A DNA stretch of 23,643 nucleotides from Apostichopus parvimensis. Lineage: Eukaryota > Echinodermata > Holothuroidea > Aspidochirotida > Stichopodidae. The notes below the pieces were generated by a model. That model was given only the letters and a program-made list of their open reading frames with translations, had not been told where the DNA came from and did no database searches. The number at the start of each line of letters is the position of its first letter. Within the stretch, counting starts at the first letter, position 1. This document shows, piece by piece, positions 1 through 9,168 of this stretch. The translations under genes and the position numbers were made by a program. The stretch spans positions 11,507 to 35,149 of the forward strand of contig KN888916.1 of the NCBI GenBank assembly GCA_000934455.1, written 5' to 3'.

Positions 1-67
1 TACGCGCCTGCACCCAAGCAAATGTCCCCCCCCCCCCACCAATATTTGAAACAAATCGCCCGCCCCT

Positions 68-160
68 GCTTATACTTTTGTTATCCGCTAATTGATAAAC
101 CTACACGGGTTACTTCTGCTACGTCTTCTTTGATTGATAATATTTTTACAAATTGTTTCT
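68..160 (+). pseudogene. Endonuclease-domain remnant of the retrotransposon
   Basis: In the frame starting at position 1, the translation around 82-153 reads YPLIDKPTRVTS followed by SLIDNIFTN. This is the typical C-terminal stretch of the endonuclease domain in CR1/jockey-type LINEs. The frame stops at a TAA near 160. The expected continuation (LTGILFTDISDHYPI, including the conserved SDH motif) is found in another frame from 153, so one frameshift lies at about 153-160. Only the last part of the domain is present. Confidence 0.75.
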
Positions 161-1466
161 AACTGGTATTTTATTTACTGATATTTCTGACCACTATCCA
201 ATCTTTTGTGTTTCAGGAAGTAAGATTCAAACTGAAAGAAAACATACTTTTTTTAAGAATAACACATGCCGCAAAAATGTTAATCACCTGAAGAATGAGC
301 TCAGTATCCTCAACTGGTCTTTCATTGCTAATGACCAAAATGCTGAATCTGCCTATAGCAATTTTTCCAATATATTCTCACGGACCTTTAACAAGTGTTG
401 TCCATATAGCAGGGTACCTAAGAAAGTTAATTATGGAAAATCCCCATGGATTACTGCTGGTATCCTAAAATCAATCAGACAAAAACACAAACTATATACT
501 AAATACACACAAAACCCCACTTCAGTGCTTAGGTTAGCATATACAAAGTACAAAAATCGACTCATAACTACCATTAACTTGGCAAAAAAAATGCATTTTA
601 GTACTTTAATTGAGAACCATAAGGGCGACTCCACACAACTCTGGAAAGTGATCAACAAAATCCTGCACAAGAAGAGAGTTGATGTTACCAATAAGACATT
701 TGCATGTGCTAATGGATTGTCCTCAAATGATGATGATATTGCTAATGAATTTAATAGTTATTTTTCTTCAGTTGCTAGTGATTTAGCTAAAACGCTTCAT
801 GCTGGCCAGCATACTCCATTAAGTTATGTTAATAGCAATATTCCAAATTCTTTTGTGTTTTTCCCAACTAATGTTGAGGAGGTAAAATTAGCTATGTCTA
901 AATTAAAAAATGATAATATTACGAATGAAATTCTAAAGCATGTAGCTGATATTATTTTAATACCACTAACCCATATTATCAATTTGTCTTTTTCAAGTGG
1001 AGTTTTTCCGTCAGAGCTGAAAATTGCGAAGGTAATTCCAATTTTTAAGTCTGGGGACCCGAAGCATTTCTCAAATTACAGACCAATATCTGTGTTACCT
1101 GTCATTTCTAAAATCATTGAACGACTTGCATATGATAGACTTTATAAGTTTATTACAAAACATAAAATCCTATATACAAACCAATATGATTTTCGCAATA
1201 AACATTCTACTTATATGGCTGCTTTAAGTCTCATAGATAAAATTTCAAGAGATTTGGACAATAGGCTTACAACTGCTACCATATTCATTGATCTTTCTAA
1301 GGCTTTTGATACCATTGATCATCGTATCTTATTAAATAAATTGTTTGCCTATGGTGTTCGTGGTACCGCCCATAACTGGTTTAAAAGTTATCTCCAAAAT
1401 CGATGTAATTATGTACAGTTTAATAGTTCCCACTCAGATCGTCTCCACCGCAGGGTTCTATACTAG
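153..1466 (+). pseudogene. Retrotransposon ORF2 fragment: endonuclease end plus N-terminal reverse transcriptase
   Basis: This open stretch of 437 codons carries the SDHYPI motif that closes the endonuclease domain (about codon 13), a linker with PWITAGILKSIR, then reverse transcriptase fingers and palm: FSNYRPISVLPVISKIIERL, and motif A FIDLSKAFDTIDH with its catalytic aspartate at 1290-1292. The domain would normally continue into a PQGSILGP motif. Here the reading ends instead as RRVLY and a stop, while PQGSILGP is found in the next frame, so there is a frameshift near 1448. The segment KLKNDNITNEIL looks short compared with the usual run around an SPG-x-D motif in this family, suggesting a small in-frame deletion near 907. 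The first codon is not a real start; upstream sequence belongs to the same protein in another frame. Confidence 0.88.
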
Positions 1467-1765
1467 GACCCCTATTGTTTATTCTCTATATAAATGATAT
1501 TTATAAGTCCTCTGTGAACTCAACTTTTATCTTGTTTGCTGACGATACCACAGTATTCCTACAAAATAAGAACTTACGTGATACTCTTGCTGAAGCTGCT
1601 AGTGATTTCTCAAACATTTTTGACTGGCTCAGAACAAATAAACTTTCTCTTAATATTCTAAAAACAAAATTACTGATTTTGATAACGAGGTCAAAGACTC
1701 TAGTAACATTAATGTTATACTGGATGGGCATCAAGTTGAAGCTTCACCTCATGCTAAATTTTTAG
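1453..1765 (+). pseudogene. Retrotransposon ORF2 fragment: reverse transcriptase palm with FADD motif
   Basis: The frame shifted relative to the preceding piece reads [18 protein letters not shown] and then FADDTTVF, with the catalytic Asp pair of motif C at 1541-1546. It continues as [10 protein letters not shown], the usual motif D/E region. After about 1672 the translation stops looking like the family and ends at 1765. The true continuation lies in another frame from about 1681, so a third frameshift is present. Motif A in the previous piece and motif C here would make up one active site in an intact element; in this copy they are separated by a frameshift. Confidence 0.87.
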
Positions 1766-2364
1766 GGATAACCATTGATGATAAGTTGACTTGGAAACAA
1801 CACATCTCCGAGGTTAGCAAGAAGCTTTCCAAATCCAATGGTGTGATCAATAGACTAAAGATTTTTTTACCTAAGAAGTCACTTTTTACCCTGTATAATG
1901 CTCTTGTGCTTCCCCATCTCAACTATAGTTTTCTTGTCTGGGGCAATACACAGTCAACTCTACTTGACAGTTTATTTAAGTTACAGAAACGTGTTATCCG
2001 CAATATAAACCAGACTCATTACATCTCGCATACTGCTCCTCTCTTTATATACTCCAATACATTAACTTTATATGATTTGTACAAGTACCAACTAGGGATA
2101 TTTATGTACACATTTTATCATGGTCTTCTCCCACCAGCTTTTAATAACTTTTATACTTGCAATTCTAGTTATCACACTTATAACACTCGTTCGATGAATA
2201 TGCTACACCATCCTTACTCTAGAACTAGTCTTAACAATTCTCAAATTCGTAGCACAGGTGTACCCTTTTGGAATTCTCTTAATCATATCATTAAAATTTC
2301 TCCAACACTCAATACTTTTAAGCAAAAACTAAAACAATACCTACTGCATAGCAATACATCTTAG
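1681..2364 (+). pseudogene. Retrotransposon ORF2 fragment: thumb and C-terminal region
   Basis: From about 1681 this frame reads [20 protein letters not shown] and then LTWKQHISEVSKKLSKSNGV. This is the standard post-palm FLGI and thumb pattern of CR1/L2/jockey reverse transcriptases. Further on come LYNALVLPHLNYSFLVWGN and LFKLQKRVIRNI, both typical of the C-terminal part. The frame ends at TAG 2362-2364, which is the likely natural stop of the ancestral ORF2, about 300 bp before the 3' end of the element. No zinc knuckle was seen. Confidence 0.86.
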
Positions 2365-2665
2365 TTATACTTTCCTGTTTTTTCTCTTATGTTTCTTTCT
2401 TTCTCTTTTCATTAGATATTGACTTTGATGGTTTTCTTGGAGGAGGGGGGGGGGGGGGGGCGGTTGATGTACTTTGCACTTTCTTTGTTACAAAGGGACC
2501 AGACCAGAAAAGTATCCACTTATTTCTGGTTCCTCTACTTCCATCTCACATATATATTATTTCAATATTCTATATTTACTGTTTACTGTATTTGATACCA
2601 TCTATATATATACTGTTCAAAATGTAAAAAATGGAATGCAGCAAAATAAATTCAATTCAATTCGA
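2365..2665 (+). other. Retrotransposon 3' untranslated region with G16 run and AATTC repeat tail
   Basis: A T-rich stretch after the ORF2 stop leads to a run of 16 G at 2445-2460, and the element closes with AATAAATTCAATTCAATTC. Terminal short tandem repeats in place of poly(A) are typical of CR1/L2-like LINEs, where they serve in target-primed reverse transcription. The G16 run is a length-unstable homopolymer and may be imprecise in the assembly. Confidence 0.7.
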
Positions 2666-4210
2666 TTAGTGTTGTTGTATGAAATATTGTATTGCAGAAA
2701 AAACTGAATGAGTGCCACCAACATACCAGTGCCATAGTCTATAATATTTCGCTGACAACTATTTTGTGTTGGCACACAAATTAACACCCCACAGCAAGTT
2801 CACTCAAATATGTTAAGTCATGTGCCGAGAACAATGCTGCCGTCTTTTTTGTTCGTATCTATGCACTTCACACATATTCTGTGATCCGATCTGAAATATC
2901 ACTTAATTGAATAATCGAAAACAAGTTTTGCTAGAAATGCGTAATTAATTAAAACAAATTATATACACGTTTACAACTTGAGTTGAATTCAACGCAATTC
3001 TACATCTTAGCAAATAGAGTGTCAGGCACCGAACTGAAAAATGATCAAGTTTACGTTTCATATGTCTCATATATACGTGGAATATCGACTTCCGTATGCG
3101 AGCTATCGATGAACGTCTGGTTTGAACGTTAAATGTCCAAATTTATTTTAAAAAATATATAAAATAAAACTGTGATAATATGGGATTTATTACAATATTC
3201 TAATGAAAAGGCTAAAATAAGAATTCAAACAACACATTTAGGATTTGAAACAGTTTCAAATATCGGAATACAGCATCGACACCTTCACATAATTCAACTC
3301 AACTTTATTTCAACCAACAATGTTCAAAATGCATATAGTGGTAATTTTTAGCGAAACTGAAAGTTTCAGAATAATAAGTAGTGCTTATATTTGATAAAAC
3401 GGTTGAATATTTTGTACACATTTGATTATAAAAAATCAAAAATTTTGACTTTTTAGTTGATTTTGAGACAAAGTCATAAAACTTTCGAAATAACGGTCTA
3501 CATTTTGAATTTTTTTTTTGCCAATTTATAGAAATAAAGTCCCATTTCAAGTTAGTAACTTCTTTAAAAAATATTTAGTCCAAATAGCGTCAATTACCTC
3601 CTTTCATGCGTAGAACAGAAAACTATGGTCCAAATAGCGTCTTTACAGTGCAAATACTGTATATTGCAAACGCTTTTGCAAATTCTCCCTAGCCTTGACT
3701 TTGAACACCGCGACAGTTTTTGACCAGTAATACAAATATTATTCGGTAATTTCTTTGGGCGAAATGCTCAGAAAAAAACACAAGAATTGAAACAAAAAAA
3801 CTAGTGGAAAATCGAAGATTCGCTCGAAGTATTTATTTTTTTGCGTTTACGACTTTGTGTGAATGCAGTTGAAATGAGGTGAGGGTGAAGGACCACACCT
3901 TTCACTCTTGAACCGGGACCCCTGAAACCCTATCTATCCTGAAACCCTAATCTCCGTTGAGTGCAACGAGAAGTGGTGACGGCATCTGCTTTGGAAGAAG
4001 CAAACCGAGACTTTGTAATCAAAATTGATAACACATACATATGTACGTGGTATCCTCAAACGATCCTTATTACAACTCTACATCATTGCGTGAGTTTGTG
4101 ATGCCTCCAAAAAACAAGCATACTTAACTTTCAAAATGTATAGCCAGATATGAATAAATGAAAATTGGTTTTCATCGTCATGGAGTTCATTGATTGTATT
4201 GATTTATCTA
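2666..4210. other. Non-coding stretch, no gene seen
   Basis: AT-rich sequence with frequent stops in all frames. The only open frames are short and unlike any protein family. A 14-bp string, TCCAAATAGCGTCx, occurs twice about 47 bp apart (near 3580 and 3628). No transposon ends, RNA gene or exon could be supported. Confidence 0.55.
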
Positions 4211-4292
4211 GTAATGACATGGCACATTGGAAGTAAGATACTCCAGTGAGTAAACAATCTCTCAGTTTCACAATTGGTCTTTTTCAAAACTC

Positions 4293-4301
4293 TATAAATA
4301 G
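4293..4301 (+). promoter_or_regulatory. TATA-box-like sequence in copy A
   Basis: TATAAATAG fits the TATA-box consensus and is preserved in the second copy at 14138-14146 amid changes on both sides. No downstream coding exon could be tied to it, so promoter activity is an inference. Confidence 0.35.
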
Positions 4302-4390
4302 AACAAGATTGCTGTCTCTTCATTTTGTATGCACTATTCGTATATGTATTAACCGACACATGGACATCCAGCACGTATTGCATCGTTCAA

Positions 4391-4400
4391 GGGATATTCC
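4391..4400. promoter_or_regulatory. NF-kB-consensus match in copy A
   Basis: GGGATATTCC fits the kB consensus GGGRNNYYCC and sits in the longest identical run shared with the second copy (14235-14244). The motif is degenerate, and a few chance matches are expected in a window of this size. It lies about 100 bp downstream of the TATA-like string, not upstream of it. Confidence 0.3.
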
Positions 4401-4470
4401 AGCCTCGGATGTTTATTGTGTACGAGGAGTTTTAGAAATTATTTTCTGCTACTTCTGAACTAACTTACTT

Positions 4471-5434
4471 ATCATGAGTTGTTTCTTTGAACTCGAAATG
4501 AAGGTAGTGACCCAAGGTTGGACCCTTGTGTCTCGCAGACCCCCAGAACCAAAGGTCAAATTTAGTTCATATTGCTTGTTTATTTTGTTTCCGTAACTCC
4601 AAGGAAATTGACACAGACCCTCCACAGGTATAATTTAATGTCACGTAGGACTTTCCTACGATTGCCATTTTGAGTAGCTAATAATAATATTGTTCATTTG
4701 AAGTCAGTCTTATACTGCAGGGATGAGATATGCAACTCCGTGGATTACCCTCTTGTTTGACCATTTATTTGGATAAACTGAGGTCGGCATAAGTCGATAA
4801 ATATCTAGAACTATCATATATTTATCTATCTTCTTGTTCGCGTCTGTCTTTCGACTATTTTAAGACTACTGTTTTGACTACTTACGTAGCCAGGATTAAT
4901 ATTAACGAGTCGCGCAATTTTTCATTTTATATCGTATTGCTTATGTTATGTACGCTCCACATCAGTGACTGAGTTGAATTTTGCAACCTGTAAGCCCGTT
5001 TGAAGAAATAAACTGATCGTTTGCATTCACAAGAATAAATACATCAATGTATCTTTTTTGCTTTTATTGCTCAGTGATGGGTGTTACTGATTTGCAGTTA
5101 AAACCATACGTTGGATGTACTTTACTGGCTGGATAACTTTTTTTTTCTTTTTCATATGTGACTTCATCTCTTGAATTTATCATGCCATAAAATTACTGTA
5201 AAGAAAAGTATTATAAATAGCAAACATCTCGACAACTTCAGATAAAAAATGTAGTGTACTCTACTACTCTTGTAACGGGTGCAATCTAAAATAGCACCCT
5301 CTTTTCAATTGTAGACGTTAGAGAATAGTTGGTGAATGCTGCCACGACTCACTAGTGAAACGTGAGTTTGAGTTTCAATTTATTTACACAGTGCAAATAT
5401 ACAATAGTACAAAAAAATCAAGGTGGTAGAGGAG
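4471..5434. other. Non-coding stretch, no gene seen
   Basis: AT-rich intergenic sequence. No long open frame, RNA gene or terminal inverted repeat was found before the MITE that begins at 5435. Confidence 0.55.
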
Positions 5435-5806
5435 CAGTGGCGTCGCCAGGGGATGGCCTGGGGGCACGTGCCCTCCAAGAAAATCGTGCTCCTAGGTGCC
5501 CCCCCCCCCCCCCAGATGCGATTTGTAGTGTTAAAAAACAACTAAACAAAAAACTGTGTCTGCCTCAAATAAAAACATAAATATCGGACAGACTAAGCCC
5601 GAAAATTCAAGTTGCAGAATATATCACCAGATTGCATCTAAGGACCCTTACTTAACCATAAGTTTCTCAAAACAAAAATTTTAAGGGTAGGTGGGCACCC
5701 CCTTACACCCCTCGCCCAGGACGGCTTTCACAGCAACATTATGCCCCCCTCTGTAAGTAGTATGCCCCCAGTGCCCCCAAGATTGAAATGTCTGGCGACG
5801 CCACTG
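5435..5806. mobile_element. hAT-like MITE, 372 bp
   Basis: The element starts with CAGTGGCGTCGCCAG (5435-5449) and ends with its exact reverse complement (5792-5806). The flanking 8-mers TAGAGGAG (5427-5434) and TGGAGAAG (5807-5814) agree at 6 of 8 positions, consistent with an aged 8-bp target-site duplication. The CAGNG start and 8-bp duplication are hallmarks of hAT transposons. Both ends also share a subterminal GGGGGCAC, inverted. There is no transposase; the interior is C-rich with a C15 run at 5499-5513, so this is a non-autonomous element that would have been moved by an enzyme encoded elsewhere. Confidence 0.88.
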
Positions 5807-6285
5807 TGGAGAAGGACTACGAAAGCATAGCTTATTCGAGCTTATTGACAAAAGGCAATAGATAATAACAAAAACGAAACCAAGGAAAACAAAGAAAAGT
5901 CATGACTTGCTACATCCATGTGATTCCTTTCCAACTCCATGTTCAAACCTACTCCAGTACAAGAACACCCCCACGCGCCCCCACAACAAACGCAGCCATT
6001 AGAAAATGATACGTGGTGAGAACTATGGATACATACTGTAAGCTCTAACAAAGATTACCTGCTCAGAGAGATGTATTTTAGACAGTTCGTAGGTATGCCA
6101 ACGTGGCTAGCTACAACTTTGAAACTACATAACCCTAGGGCTTGCATGTGATAGTATAAAGCCTGCAAGTAACACTATGGCCTGTAAGTAACTGGCCGGT
6201 AAATTGCTTATAATTCAATAATTCAACTGAAAGTTCAAGTTGAAGGTTTACACTGTCAGTCTTTTATGAGGCTAAGGCCTCCTCA
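5807..6285. other. Non-coding stretch between MITE and SINE
   Basis: No gene seen. Near 6145-6190 related strings of the type GCTTGCATG, GCCTGCAAGTAAC and GCCTGTAAGTAAC recur at short spacing and resemble the GCTTGTAAGTTGT strings inside the neighbouring SINE, so this may be decayed tail sequence of the same repeat. Confidence 0.4.
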
Positions 6286-6619
6286 CACGACTTTACAACT
6301 TACAAGCCCTGGTCATTTGTAAGTTGTTACGCCCACACACCAAAGTGTGCACAATTCAATCAATCTCTCCTGGGGCACCACAGTGCACCACATCCAGGTG
6401 TCCTCCGGGAGACTTCCCATAGAGTGCAGCCAAAAACCGGCGCACATAACTATATTTACAAGTTACCTCGCAAGTCCCAATTTATACACCTGGGTGAAGA
6501 GAGGCAATGGAGAAAAAGTGCCTTGCCCAAGGACACAACGCAATGATATGGCCAGGACTCGAACCTGCAACCCTTAGATCACAGGTCCACTGACATAACC
6601 ACTTGACCACAACGCCCCC
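6286..6619 (-). mobile_element. tRNA-derived SINE
   Basis: Read on the minus strand from 6619, the sequence starts GGGGGCGTTGTGGTCAAGTG. It holds an A-box-like TGGTCAAGTGGT (6609-6598) and a B-box GGTTCGAGTCC (6565-6555), spaced as in a tRNA-derived polymerase III promoter. Downstream comes CCTTGGGCAAGGCACTTT and then CAGGTGTATAAATTGGGA, a central region of a kind found in many deuterostome SINEs. The exact core-domain name is uncertain. The 3' end is diffuse, about 6286. The head does not fold as an intact tRNA, so it is a retroposon and not a tRNA gene. Confidence 0.82.
6555..6609 (-). promoter_or_regulatory. Internal polymerase III promoter (A and B boxes) of the SINE
   Basis: The A box at 6609-6598 and the B box at 6565-6555 both match the type 2 RNA polymerase III consensus closely. 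They would direct transcription leftward from about 6619. Confidence 0.7.
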
Positions 6620-7524
6620 AGTTATAGATAATTTTATGTCTAATAGCATATTTAAAGTTACAACACAATTCCTCCCTTTTTACGCCTTTGACTGAAGCGA
6701 AAAATTGATTTGCGATGGCCCGTATGTTATAAATAGTGACTTTTTAACACTGTCTTAATGCCGACTGCCATATTAATGGCGTTAGTCAAAAACTAATATT
6801 TACTCAATTCAGTACAATGGGATTTGAGATTGTTACTTTCCGCAAATAATGGAGAGGAAAATAAGGATGCCTTGAAATATAGCTGGGGCGCACTTCACAA
6901 ATTTTATGATCAACCATGACTAATTTTTCATTGCGATGGGTTTTAGGCTTTGGAATTCGCCGACACGTCCCGTTACATAAATTGTGTATTATGTTCCACT
7001 GTAGTTTTTCGTAGAATATAAAGTTCTATGCAAAGATTGAACACACAGACGAAGAATGTCAGAGAAGTGAGGTAAATCTACTCCAGACTCTACTTTCTGT
7101 TCTCTCACACCCGCTGAAGACGTCTACATTATATTATATTTATTCCAAGAGTCTGTCAGAGATCGGAATTGCGCTTTCAGACACAGGTAGGAATTAAGAG
7201 CATTATCATGCCATTATCCGTTGTTAGTGCAAGTTGCAAAGGGTGTATTCAACGAAGGATAATGTTTCTTCAATTACCGATACGTATATACCAGCTTGAT
7301 TGCATTATAGGCCTACAGTATTTCACACAATTCTGAACAGTAGCTTAAATTTCAATCACTGATGTTTTACCATCCAGTTGTCACAATTTGTCCGTCAGTA
7401 TTCTCCACCGGGTCACTTGGAGGTACTGCCTTATATAATGCCAAATATAAGTATGTCATTCATTTCTCGCTAAATTGATAATGATTGCGCTGCAGGCAAC
7501 CTTGCGAGTCCTTGTCACACCCAC
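6620..7524. other. Non-coding stretch, no gene seen
   Basis: AT-rich unique-looking sequence. No open frame with family resemblance, no RNA gene and no repeat boundary was found. Confidence 0.55.
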
Positions 7525-7673
7525 TTTTGCTCGACCGAGCGCGCCTTCATTACAAAGTTGTGGCCACAGCTTGGCCTAGACAGCGATTTTTAGGATTCTA
7601 TCATGTTTTATCAAGAACTTCTGAGGATACAAATCTGAAAGTTTGTAATGGAGGCACTCTCGGTCGAGCAAAA
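7525..7673. mobile_element. Short inverted-repeat element (MITE or foldback), about 149 bp
   Basis: Arms at 7525-7556 and 7642-7673 are reverse complements at 29 of 32 positions, each beginning TTTTGCTCGACCGAG when read inward, with an 85-nt interior. CACACC occurs just outside each arm (near 7517 and 7678), which may be a degraded target duplication. There is no coding capacity; an open frame running through it is incidental. In RNA this would form a strong hairpin. The superfamily cannot be assigned. Confidence 0.7.
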
Positions 7674-8383
7674 ATTGCACACCTTCTTTTAACGGACTAA
7701 AATGATGAAACCATGAGCCAAGGTTTTCTTAAATTTTGTTAATTTTGTATGGAATGACCCAATATATATATCATTAGTATTCAGTTTTTTACTTAAGATA
7801 TCCCTTATGGTATTGTAAAATTCCACACGTGTAATTTTGAGAGCTTGATTGCTCAGTGCCTGGTGAAAAATATTGTCTTATCTTTTAATCTAAGTTTCTA
7901 GTCAGTTTTGCTTCCTTCATTGACTTAAAGTTAAACTTGAATGAAGTAGCAATCTTTGTGCTTGCCTAGAGAGATGGTGAGGATCTCAAATAGTCTAAAT
8001 CAATCAATCCTATGATCTCTTAAAGCTCTAAACGATTGAAGCACTGGAGATATGGTGGCCCTTTTTCTACAATCGTTACTGTCAGTGGAGCTATAGGGTT
8101 GCAAGTGGAGGGTCGTTGATAAACCCTGGTTCTCACTTTCATAAGTAAGATCTGTTTTGGCATTCACGTCATTGGCATTGTTATCAATGGTTGTGGCAAT
8201 CGATTTGAGCTGGTGCTCTCAAATGAACTCTAGCAAAGCATGGACATGCACTATTGGAAATATTAAATGTATGATGTAGCCATTATCAGTTTAGCAGGAA
8301 ATGAGAAAGTTTTAAATAAGAAATGCTTAGTTGTTTATGTTATGTATCAAACACAGCTAATTTGCTAGGTTGTAAAGAACAGT
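7674..8383. other. Non-coding stretch, no gene seen
   Basis: No open frame, RNA gene or repeat boundary could be supported in this AT-rich segment. Confidence 0.5.
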
Positions 8384-8516
8384 ATCTAAAGAGACTGATC
8401 CCCAAGTCATATATATGTATTGTATGTATTTTAGATCCTTCTGCAAGCAGGAACTCGCGAAGAAGCCATCATTGGCTTATCATAGCCGCAGGCTGATCGA
8501 AGTCAGTCTCTTAGAT
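8384..8516. repeat. Possible small inverted-repeat element, about 133 bp
   Basis: ATCTAAAGAGACTGA (8384-8398) faces TCAGTCTCTTAGAT (8503-8516). The two are reverse complements apart from a single missing base. The interior contains further short GC-rich inverted strings. This may be a very small MITE remnant; no target duplication was seen, and chance pairing is not excluded. Confidence 0.35.
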
Positions 8517-8811
8517 TCATATTTAACGTCCATGATAATGAATTGTCAATTGTCAACAACTCTGTAACTAGACGACATACATTAATCTTGGAGTAACTCG
8601 AACTCGTTACCTTATGATTGAACTGCACCGGCGTTGATTGAAAGGCACATATTCTATGATACTATTTACTATACCTTAGTCAACAGGTTTATACACTTGG
8701 AGACACCAAAAGTACTAAGTTATATCTTCACTTAACAGAACATACCTTTATCGAGATTTGTATGATCTATAAAATCGCGAAAAATCCTTATTGCTTTCTT
8801 CTAAATAGGAT

Positions 8812-9042
8812 ATGACACGCCAAAGAAGTCACATTTCCGATCCACTTACAAGATTGAAATGTCCGATATGTTTTGACATTTTTTAAGACCCCCAAATAAT
8901 ATTCTGTAGACACAGGTTTTGTAAGGGATGCGTAACTCAGCTTATTAAGAGAACAACGGAAGATGTCCCGCCTGTCAGTTGCATGAATTTACGGAATATT
9001 TCTGCTGATAATCCACCCACTAATCCAGTCTTAAAACAATAG
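8812..9042 (+). pseudogene. RING-finger (TRIM-type) pseudogene fragment
   Basis: From ATG 8812 one frame gives 76 codons up to TAG 9040-9042 with an internal TAA at 8884-8886. The translation contains LKCPICFDIF, then after the stop a FCRHRFCKGCVTQLIKR stretch. These are the first six zinc ligands of a C3HC4 RING (C17, C20, C32, H34, C37, C40). The last Cys pair is lost; only one Cys (57) remains where CPxC is expected, and a shifted frame there reads PACQLHEFT, hinting at small indels. PPTNPVLK near codons 68-75 matches the post-RING PTNYxLK motif of TRIM proteins. A pyrimidine tract ending in TAG lies directly upstream (about 8791-8808), like a 3' splice site. No B-box follows; sequence after 9042 is a TATAC repeat. 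It is probably a relic of a gene related to the intact TRIM 1.3 kb downstream. Confidence 0.85.
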
Positions 9043-9168
9043 TTTATATATATACTATACTGTATTGTACAGTAGGCTGTACAGTACTGTAGGCTACTAT
9101 ACTAAACTATACTGTTCTATACTATACTACACCTTAGTATACTACTCAATACTCTATTATACTTCTTT
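9043..9168. repeat. Low-complexity TATAC-type repeat
   Basis: Irregular tandem repetition of TATAC, TACTG and CTATAC strings directly after the RING relic. It interrupts whatever followed the RING domain and may mark where the rest of that gene was lost. Confidence 0.7.

Larger units (their letters stand above)
68..2665 (+). mobile_element. 5'-truncated non-LTR retrotransposon (CR1/L2/jockey superfamily), inactive
   Basis: Reading left to right there is the end of an apurinic-type endonuclease domain, a reverse transcriptase, a C-terminal thumb region, and a 3' end without poly(A) that closes on short AATTC repeats near 2653-2665. This order and tail are usual for CR1/L2-like LINEs. Homology-like translation starts near 68, just after a C-rich stretch, so the copy is probably 5'-truncated there; most of the endonuclease and any first ORF are missing. 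At least three frameshifts (about 155, 1448 and 1672) break the reading frame, so the copy cannot encode an active enzyme. No target-site duplication can be judged because the left junction is diffuse. Family assignment below the superfamily level is not possible from sight. Confidence 0.88.
4211..4470 (+). repeat. Duplicated 260-bp block, copy A (TATA-like and kB-like strings)
   Basis: This block matches 14056-14311 along its whole length, at roughly 80-85 percent by eye with only small indels. It begins at GTAATGACATGG and ends at CTGAACTAACTTACTT in both copies. The best-conserved core is GTTCAAGGGATATTCCAGCC with its flanks (about 35 identical bases). TATAAATAG is kept at 4293-4301 and GGGATATTCC at 4391-4400. 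A 70-codon open frame crosses the block but is broken in the other copy, so it is not treated as coding. It could be a duplicated promoter or 5' region, or a low-copy interspersed repeat such as a solo LTR; no TG...CA ends or target duplication are visible. Confidence 0.8.

Noticed and set aside
4246..4458. 70-codon plus-strand frame in duplicated block copy A
   Set aside because: The corresponding frame is not kept open in copy B, and changes between copies include indels that are not multiples of three.
5842..6051. Cys-rich 69-codon minus-strand frame
   Set aside because: The Cys-rich segment has no repeating spacing typical of a zinc or disulfide domain, no splice sites, and lies in otherwise repeat-like DNA.
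6347..6577. 76-codon plus-strand frame
   Set aside because: It is the antisense of the SINE body and head; the codons covering the B box show it is not a protein gene.
6554..6619. Possible functional tRNA gene on the minus strand
   Set aside because: A and B boxes are present, but the acceptor and anticodon stems do not pair properly and the sequence runs on into a SINE core.
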